Source: Porphyromonadaceae bacterium UBA4262
Lineage (GTDB): Bacteria; Bacteroidota; Bacteroidia; Bacteroidales; Muribaculaceae
Direction: 5' to 3'
Length of the DNA: 64,000 nucleotides
Assembly: GCA_002396085.1 (NCBI GenBank)
Contig: DGWI01000002.1
Coordinates: 59,886 to 123,885, forward strand
Shown here: one piece after another, positions 59,501-64,000 of the stretch
Layout: each line of letters opens with the position of its first letter
Numbering within the stretch: position 1 is the first letter of the stretch
Notes under the pieces: generated by a model
What the model was told of the DNA's origin: nothing
The model's database searches: none
What the model saw: the letters and a program-made list of their open reading frames with translations, nothing else
Made by a program: the position numbers and the translations under genes

Positions 59501-60134
59501 TCCAGCCCACCAGGTGACCCTGTCCAGCTACAGTATCGGCCAGACCGAGGTCACACAGGAGTTGTGGCTGGCCGTGATGGGCACCAACCCAAGCGTCTTT
59601 CAGGCAAGCAACACATCTCCTTATAATCTAAACCCAAGCCTACAGCGACCCGTGGAATCTGTGACTTGGGACGACTGCCAGGCGTTCATCAATCGGTTGA
59701 ACGAGCTCACCGGAATGGCGTTCCGCTTTCCCACCGAGGCCGAGTGGGAGTATGCGGCCCGGGGCGGCAAGCGCACCAAGGGCTATACCTACGCCGGCAG
59801 CAACAACATCGACGATGTGGCATGGTACGAGGGCAATACCGGGAATTATGGGGAGGCGAATTTTGGCACTCAGATAGTGGCCACCAAAGCCCCTAATGAA
59901 CTGGGACTGTACGACATGAATGGCAACGTGTATGAGTGGTGTCAGGATTATGGTTATAGCTACACCGAGGATGCACAAATCAATCCTGTCTGCACAAGTT
60001 CTGAGATGGAACCAGATCGCATATATCGTGGTGGCAGTTTTATAGATTTTCCCATCTATGCAACTATAGTTCATCGCCATTGGAAGGCACCGACGTATGT
60101 AGACATGCACATGGGCTTGCGACTGGCCCTCTAG
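56556..60134 (+). CDS. Large surface protein: repeated beta-rich domain, LRRs, tandem dockerin-like EF-hands, FGE-fold domain
   Basis: 1192 residues. After the signal peptide MKKLFTILALLLAALAAQAA comes a parallel-beta-like domain (~20-230) that is repeated at ~690-885. Both have ITSGTVKYDPSSNTVTLTNV-like strands. Between them are two leucine-rich blocks, each beginning NFPDANFR (from ~270 and ~465). Two dockerin-like calcium units follow (DVNGDGKADVTDVNQIINIM and DVNGDGKIDVTDVNQVINIM, ~888-945). The C-terminal ~240 residues are an FGE-sulfatase/SUMF1 fold (GGTFTMGAVTG, RPVESVTWDDCQAFINRLNE, FRFPTEAEWEYAARGGKRTK, NELGLYDMNGNVYEWCQDYG, YRGGSF, MGLRLAL). The catalytic Cys pair expected after RGGS is not present, so the domain is likely a binding module. 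No T9SS C-terminal domain is seen. Confidence 0.85.
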   Translation: MKKLFTILALLLAALAAQAATYYGFKIAGVSVNSDNYQNVTGSNITSGTVKYDPSSNTVTLTNVTISRTGSDNRAIYNESNSGLKVELVGTNNLSATQAAPLRFEKNTTLTVSSGTTTITGGSEGGIYISGAYDLTINGPGTLNISATSKGGIEGSNDNNSVSFFNVNATIYGGGGDLLDISNVLFYNSVNPSTAPKTVTLKSISSTQPNVENVSSMGFSPNVVIQQPVGANFNSSSKSIANYDYTNNAFLSDVKGTDIVISDKDVVADFSIDNFPDANFRDYLAQKFKKRFITTTDVANTTWLSPTALGISNLKGVEYFTALTDLSCKQNNLTTFDVSALTALTELRCEDNPLTTLDVSHNPNLKLLYCYNTSLTTLNLANNTKMENLWLEDNYISGSGAAQFVESLPTRTGAMLSFKFMDRYEKGNELTVEQVQAARAKGWNPQRLNPVNTVYEDYWGVVYVNATNFPDANFRSAISDTDTDSNGKLDQDEWKAVTELNVGNRNISSLVGIKYFTELTSLNVNQNKLGTLNLNKNTKLTFLSCANNQLTNLYVAGCTQLQTLLCSANQLRQLDLTPNAALSRLSCEANKLTSLRVSTGAFAAGLTTNFYVFSNQLGSSAVDQFIASLDNRPTRKSYYIFTTGAGDQQMTTAQVQQSRAKGWWPMLLTDGTLTEYEVAEEYPITIAGTVVTSANKDGVAGDGITGTITYDPEANVLTLTNVTITSDNTPIKVDRTLPGIKIVLRGDNTINCTRNTAMIAVSVGNCDGAVIEGPGRLTVNNSGAALWIGSGSGSGDHRMTIRNCTIVATARSGGGSTAISEDDGDANLTIDNATVRLEHGYINCGYDLQLVGCHITLPEGGYVDRGDVCAPGVSGSYTGYIAIEPILKLSGDVNGDGKADVTDVNQIINIMLGKAENNAAADVNGDGKIDVTDVNQVINIMLGKASAEVTTTYTVNGVSFKMVQVEGGTFTMGAVTGPANQTPAHQVTLSSYSIGQTEVTQELWLAVMGTNPSVFQASNTSPYNLNPSLQRPVESVTWDDCQAFINRLNELTGMAFRFPTEAEWEYAARGGKRTKGYTYAGSNNIDDVAWYEGNTGNYGEANFGTQIVATKAPNELGLYDMNGNVYEWCQDYGYSYTEDAQINPVCTSSEMEPDRIYRGGSFIDFPIYATIVHRHWKAPTYVDMHMGLRLAL

Positions 60135-60174
60135 TAGTCTCCTCCCATCAAATTAAATTGAGGAGTACCCGAAA

Positions 60175-60208
60175 CACAATCGCTCGCCCCGTGGGGTGAG
60201 CGATTGTG
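60175..60208. terminator. Bidirectional terminator
   Basis: CACAATCGCTC (60175-60185) / GAGCGATTGTG (60198-60208), 11-bp stem with an inner CCCC/GGGG pair, between convergent genes. Confidence 0.75.
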
Positions 60209-60221
60209 CGTTGTGTGTTGA

Positions 60222-61262
60222 TTAAACTTGCTGCCTCACAGCCTCGTCGTGGATGGCATGCATCACCGCCGTGATAAACGCCTCGCTCATGCCCTCGGCC
60301 CTTGCCAGCTCGATGGCGTGGCGCAATACCACATTGAAGCGCGAGGTCTGAACGACAGGCACCTGATGCCGCTGCTTGTAGTGCCCGATCTCGCGCACTA
60401 CAGCCATGCGGCGGGCCAGCAGGCTCACCAACTCACGGTCGCACTCGTCGATGCGCCAGCGCAACTGTTCCAGTTCCTCACCGGCATCATCGCCATGACG
60501 AGGGTGCAGCTCAGCCAGTGTGTGAGCCAGTTCGGCGGGCGTCAATTGCTGGGCAGCATCGCTCAGGGCTTCCTCGGGCCGACAGTGCGACTCGACAAAC
60601 AGACCGTCAAATCCCATTGTCAGGGCTTGACGCGACAACTCGCCCACCAACTCGCGCCGCCCACCCATGTGCGACGGATCACACAAGATGCACAGGGTGG
60701 GGTAGCGCCGTTTCAGTTCGATGGCGATGTCCCAGTGCGGAACATTGCGAAACTCATCCTGCTCAGTACTCGGTGTGAAGCCGCGATGTATGGCACCCAG
60801 GCGCGTGATGCCCGCAAATCCCAGACGTTGCATGGCACCAATCCACAGTTCCAGGTCGGGACTCATCGGGTTCTTGACCAGGACGGGGACATCATGGCCT
60901 TGCAATGCGTCGGCAATCTGCTGCACTGCAAACGGGTTGGCCGTCGTCCGAGCCCCAATCCAGAAGATGTCGATGCCTGCGTCCAGTGCCGCCACCACAT
61001 GCTCGGGTGTCGCTACCTCGGTGGCCACTAGCATCCCCGTTTCGTGCTTGGCACGTTGCAGCCACGGCAATCCTTCGGTGCCCACACCTTCAAATCCTCC
61101 GGGATGTGTGCGAGGTTTCCACAGCCCGGCACGCAGCACCTTGATGCCCATGTCGGCCAGGGCATGCGCTGTCGCCAGCACCTGTTCCTCGCTCTCGGCA
61201 CTGCAAGGCCCCGCTATCACCGCCGGCCCCTCACCATACAATCCATTCAGCAACTCTCTCAT
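60222..61262 (-). CDS. 3-deoxy-7-phosphoheptulonate synthase fused to chorismate mutase
   Basis: 346 residues. The first ~255 are a KDO8P-like DAHP synthase, first step of aromatic amino-acid synthesis: VIAGPCSAESEEQVLATAHA, LRAGLWKPRTHPGGFEGVGT, WIGARTTANPFAVQQIADAL, VLVKNPMSPDLELWIGAMQR and CDPSHMGGRRELV. The last ~85 (LEQLRWRIDECDRELVSLLA, RRMAVVREIGHYKQRHQVPV) are a type II chorismate mutase. The fusion is common in Bacteroidota and allows feedback by prephenate. Downstream of the HerA-like gene by 66 bases of short repeats. Confidence 0.95.
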   Translation of the reverse strand: MRELLNGLYGEGPAVIAGPCSAESEEQVLATAHALADMGIKVLRAGLWKPRTHPGGFEGVGTEGLPWLQRAKHETGMLVATEVATPEHVVAALDAGIDIFWIGARTTANPFAVQQIADALQGHDVPVLVKNPMSPDLELWIGAMQRLGFAGITRLGAIHRGFTPSTEQDEFRNVPHWDIAIELKRRYPTLCILCDPSHMGGRRELVGELSRQALTMGFDGLFVESHCRPEEALSDAAQQLTPAELAHTLAELHPRHGDDAGEELEQLRWRIDECDRELVSLLARRMAVVREIGHYKQRHQVPVVQTSRFNVVLRHAIELARAEGMSEAFITAVMHAIHDEAVRQQV

Positions 61263-61269
61263 TTCGCCT

Positions 61270-61312
61270 CATTAACTCGAATGCTCGACTCGAATACTCG
61301 ACAATTCGTGAT
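61270..61312. repeat. ACTCGAATGCTCG short tandem repeat
   Basis: Four degenerate CTCGA(A/C) units between the HerA-like gene and the DAHP synthase gene. Confidence 0.6.
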
Positions 61313-61328
61313 AAGAAAAAAACGGGAA

Positions 61329-62894
61329 CTACTTGATCAGGTTGCCCAGGATGTCGCGAGTGATGGTGCGTGTGGCAGCCTGTGTCGCGCTCTTGGCCAC
61401 CTTGCTGCCCGCGCTGGTCTTGCTCTTGGTCTTCTTGCCACTGATGGTGTCGCTCACCTTCGTGCCGATGATGGTGGCGATGGCTGCGGTCACCGCGGTG
61501 ATGATGGCTTTGAGCACACGGCTCAGCAGCCCCGGTTTCTCCTTGCCTTTCTTTTTGGCGTTCTCCTTCTCCTCGGCAGCTTCGGCAGCCTCTTTTTCTT
61601 CCTGCTCTTTGACCTTCATCAGCACCTCAAAGGCCGACTCGCGGTCATCCACCTTGTCATACTTGCCGGCCAGGCGCGACTGGCGCATGATGTCGTTGCG
61701 CTGCCCCTCGCTGATGGCACCGATCTGGCTCAGCGGGAACAGAATCTTGGCACGCTCCACCACGCTGGGGGCGCCCTTCTCGTCAAGGAACGAAACGAGG
61801 GCTTCGCCGGTCTCCAGGTTCATGATGGCATCGCTGGTGTCAAAGTTGGGGTTGGCGCGGAAGGTGTCGGCGGCGGTCTTGACGGCCTTCTGATCCTTGG
61901 GCGTGTAGGCGCGCAGCGCGTGCTGCACACGGTTGCCCAGCTGCCCCAGGATGTTCACGGGGATGTCGGTGGGGCTCTGGGTCACGAAGTAGATGCCCAC
62001 GCCTTTGCTGCGAATCAGGCGAATCACCTGCTCAATCTTGTCGGTCATGGCCTTGCTCGTGTCCTCAAACAGCATGTGTGCCTCGTCGAAGAAGAACACC
62101 AGTTTGGGCTTGTCCAGGTCGCCCACCTCGGGCAGCGTCGAGTAGAGTTCCGACATCAGCCACAGCAGGAAGGTGCTGTACAGTTTGGGCTTGAGCATCA
62201 GCTTGTCGGCGGCAAGCACGTTCATGATGCCCTTGGGACCGTCGCATTGCAGCAGATCCATGATATCAAACGCTGGGCGACCAAAGAAGGTGTTGCCACC
62301 CTGGTCCTCTAAGCGAAGAATGGCACGCTGAATAGCACTGACAGTAACTGATGCAATATTACCATATTGTGTATCGTATTCTTTTGCATGGTTTCCTCGT
62401 GCAATGTAGTCTAGAAGCGATCGTAGGTCTTTCAAGTCGTCGAGTAGCCAGCCATTGTCGTCGGCAATGCGGAACGCGATGGTCAGCACGCCCGACTGGG
62501 TCTCGTTCAGTTCGAACAGGCGCGACAGCAGCTCAGGACCCATCTGCGACACCGTGGCACGCATCGGGTGGCCCTGCTCGCCGAACACGTCGAAGAAACG
62601 CACCGGACACGATTGGAACTGAGGGTCGGTCAATCCAAATTCGGGCAGGCGCTTCTCGATGAAGCCGCTCATCTTGCCCGGCTGACTGATGCCGCTCACG
62701 TCGCCCTTCATATCGGCCATGAAGCACGGCACACCTATCTGGCAGAACGTCTCGGCAAGCACCTGCAGCGTCACCGTCTTGCCCGTACCCGTGGCACCGG
62801 CCACCAAGCCATGGCGGTTGGCCATCTTACTCACTATGCTTATCGGCCCGCTGGGACCATGGGCTATATATAGCCCTCTCTCTTCGCTATACAT
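61329..62894 (-). CDS. HerA/FtsK-like ATPase, DUF853 (YjgR) family
   Basis: 521 residues. The N-terminal MYSEERGLYIAHGPSGPIS is followed by Walker A VAGATGTGKTVTLQVLAETF (~35), MADMKGDVSGI, and Walker B LVFFFDEAHMLFED with a helicase-like tail VGIYFVTQSPTDIPVNILGQ and RVQHALRAYTPKDQKAV. The C-terminal ~120 residues are charged (EEKEAAEAAEEKENAKKKGK) then hydrophobic and basic. The family is related to HerA DNA-processing ATPases, but the function is unknown. Bases around 62330-62440 (residues ~150-190) are A+T-rich with different codon choice. A -7 box TAACTTTG is at 62917-62924. Confidence 0.88.
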   Translation of the reverse strand: MYSEERGLYIAHGPSGPISIVSKMANRHGLVAGATGTGKTVTLQVLAETFCQIGVPCFMADMKGDVSGISQPGKMSGFIEKRLPEFGLTDPQFQSCPVRFFDVFGEQGHPMRATVSQMGPELLSRLFELNETQSGVLTIAFRIADDNGWLLDDLKDLRSLLDYIARGNHAKEYDTQYGNIASVTVSAIQRAILRLEDQGGNTFFGRPAFDIMDLLQCDGPKGIMNVLAADKLMLKPKLYSTFLLWLMSELYSTLPEVGDLDKPKLVFFFDEAHMLFEDTSKAMTDKIEQVIRLIRSKGVGIYFVTQSPTDIPVNILGQLGNRVQHALRAYTPKDQKAVKTAADTFRANPNFDTSDAIMNLETGEALVSFLDEKGAPSVVERAKILFPLSQIGAISEGQRNDIMRQSRLAGKYDKVDDRESAFEVLMKVKEQEEKEAAEAAEEKENAKKKGKEKPGLLSRVLKAIITAVTAAIATIIGTKVSDTISGKKTKSKTSAGSKVAKSATQAATRTITRDILGNLIK

Positions 62895-62916
62895 ATCGTT
62901 TGTTAATTAAATTGTG

Positions 62917-62924
62917 CAAAGTTA
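62917..62924 (-). promoter_or_regulatory. Predicted promoter of the HerA-like gene, -7 box TAACTTTG
   Basis: Minus-strand TAACTTTG is 23 bases before the ATG at 62894. The remainder of 62925-63150 is A+T-rich with no gene recognised. Confidence 0.55.
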
Positions 62925-63150
62925 AGCATTTTTTTTGAAAATTAGTGCAAATTAAGTGCAATACAAAATGAAAGTCAACGTTTTTCATTCTTTTTGCCGA
63001 AATGCCGCCTAATTTATCTAAAAATCACTCATTCTGTCATTCATTCCCACAGCCGTTCAATCAATTTTGGCCTTATGCTTAATTAGAATCTGCAAATCGG
63101 TGAGTTTTCTTCTTGGTTTTCGAAAAATAACTCTGAAAAGTATCTTCTCA

Positions 63151-63567
63151 TTATTTAACACATGTGACATAAAAATTGCGGAATGCCTTCCTAATATCTT
63201 CTCTTACCCTTCGGAACTCAGATATAACGTGTTCCTTACTTCCTACAACATTTGAAGGGTCATCGAAACCGATGTGAATACGTTTGCCGACCTTGCCAAC
63301 AAAAGTGGGGCATGTCTCATTAGCCCCTCCACAAACTGTTATCACATAGTCCCATTGCTCATTCAGATATTGTTCGACCATCTTAGGAATATGATGGGAT
63401 ATGTCTATTCCTACTTCGGACATTACCGAAATTGCAATAGGGTGAACATGTTTTGCAGGGGATGTTCCTGCTGAATATACCTCTATGTGTCTATCAAATG
63501 ACTGAAGAAAGCCATGTGCCATTTGGCTACGGCAACTATTGCCGGTGCATAAAACAAGAATTCTCAT
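63151..63567 (-). CDS. arsC: Arsenate reductase, low-molecular-weight phosphatase fold
   Basis: 138 residues. It reduces arsenate to arsenite by a thiol cascade. The P-loop is VLCTGNSCRSQMAHGFLQ (catalytic Cys 8 or so). Cys in the CGGANETCP segment is in the expected place for the second and third thiols, with DYVITVCGGAN typical of thioredoxin-linked ArsC. The fold is shared with protein tyrosine phosphatases, so a phosphatase role is possible. It overlaps the permease stop by four bases. Codon use is A+T-richer than the upstream genes. Confidence 0.85.
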   Translation of the reverse strand: MRILVLCTGNSCRSQMAHGFLQSFDRHIEVYSAGTSPAKHVHPIAISVMSEVGIDISHHIPKMVEQYLNEQWDYVITVCGGANETCPTFVGKVGKRIHIGFDDPSNVVGSKEHVISEFRRVREDIRKAFRNFYVTCVK

Positions 63568-64000
63568 AGGAATAAGTTAAAAAGATAGCCCAATAAAATT
63601 ATAAATAGCGTAATGGTGCCGAAGAAAATACCAATGAGCCGCCATGTCATGACTTTCTTCAGCAACGTGGCTTCAGGTAGCGACAAACCCACAACGGCCA
63701 TCATAAATGCTATGGCGGTACCGAGGGGAATGCCCTTGGCAACGAACACCTCGATGATAGGTACGATACCGGCAGCATTGGCATACATGGGAACTGCAAG
63801 TACAACGGCAAGGGGTACGGCAAACCAGTTGTCGCGAGCCATATAGGTCTCAAAGAATCCCTCTGGCACGAAGCCGTGCATCATGGCTCCGATGCCAATA
63901 CCAAAGATGACATAAAGGAGCACACCACGCACGATGCCCCATGCCTCACGGAGAATGGAGGGCAGACGATCTGCGAAGCTGACATGCTCTGCCTCCCATG
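63564..64000 (-). CDS. Permease, ArsP/COG0701-like, 5' end outside the window
   Basis: The reverse strand is open to the window edge; about 145 residues are visible. HVSFADRLPSILREAWGIVR precedes the membrane part (VLLYVIFGIGIGAMMHGFVP, VPMYANAAGIVPIIEVFVAK, AIAFMMAVVGLSLPEATLLK, GIFFGTITLFIILLGYLFNL). This is the C-terminal half of a two-module DUF318 permease, a family that includes organoarsenical exporters. Coupled with arsC, an arsenic export role is likely. The apparent GTG start at 63932 is not used because the frame continues upstream. Confidence 0.78.
   Translation of the reverse strand, partial: WEAEHVSFADRLPSILREAWGIVRGVLLYVIFGIGIGAMMHGFVPEGFFETYMARDNWFAVPLAVVLAVPMYANAAGIVPIIEVFVAKGIPLGTAIAFMMAVVGLSLPEATLLKKVMTWRLIGIFFGTITLFIILLGYLFNLFL

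Noticed and set aside
1..64000. CRISPR array, insertion sequence or prophage
   Set aside because: No regularly spaced repeats, transposase, integrase or phage gene was seen.

Overview
The window is about 64 kb of a Bacteroidota chromosome, almost certainly order Bacteroidales. The evidence is the TAnnTTTG-type -7 promoter boxes before many genes, a fused lpxC-fabZ gene, type III glutamine synthetase, an RprXY-type two-component system, SusC/BtuB-style TonB receptors, a type IX secretion (type B) C-terminal domain, TPR-AraC regulators, and a tmRNA whose tag ends NNYALAA. Genes are fairly G+C-rich and spacers A+T-rich. The family cannot be fixed from this sequence; a Muribaculaceae- or Prevotella-like organism would fit. 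No insertion sequence, prophage or CRISPR array was seen.

Layout. 1-8.6 kb: 5' part of purL (minus), a type IX secretion cargo, a lytic transglycosylase, uvrA, a 1.2 kb A+T-rich gap and a small HTH regulator. 8.7-15.1 kb: glnN, a secreted unknown, an EamA exporter, a TIGR04076-like protein and a DUF3667-like membrane protein. 15.3-15.8 kb: tmRNA. 15.9-38.4 kb: a cobalamin island. 38.8-44.0 kb: gyrA and two paralogous TPR proteins. 44.1-48.4 kb: rprXY divergent from an outer-membrane beta-barrel gene. 48.5-53.3 kb: trpB2 and the lpxD-lpxC/fabZ-lpxA lipid A operon. 53.7-60.1 kb: a TPR-AraC regulator, two small genes and a 1192-residue dockerin/FGE-fold surface protein. 60.2-64 kb: DAHP synthase-chorismate mutase, a HerA-like ATPase, and arsC with an incomplete permease.

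The cobalamin island is the centre of interest. A plus-strand operon (cbiA, PduO-type adenosyltransferase, cbiP, cobD, cbiB) makes adenosylcobinamide phosphate. A minus-strand operon (cobS, cobC, cobU, cobT) assembles the nucleotide loop. btuF-btuC encode B12/tetrapyrrole uptake but no ATPase is present. Four two-domain fusion genes (cbiHC, cbiET, cbiGF, cbiJD) encode eight corrin-ring activities. Upstream of them a cobalamin riboswitch leads a TonB receptor - CbiK-like lipoprotein - TonB receptor module, recalling the Porphyromonas iht (heme) locus but here under B12 control. CbiL, a cytoplasmic cobalt chelatase and BtuD are not in the window.

Other signals are short tandem repeats at gene boundaries (one forming the end of cbiA and the start of its neighbour), dispersed palindromes, promoters so close to the start codon that leaderless mRNAs are predicted, and a paired direct repeat that may be the operator of the TPR-AraC regulator.
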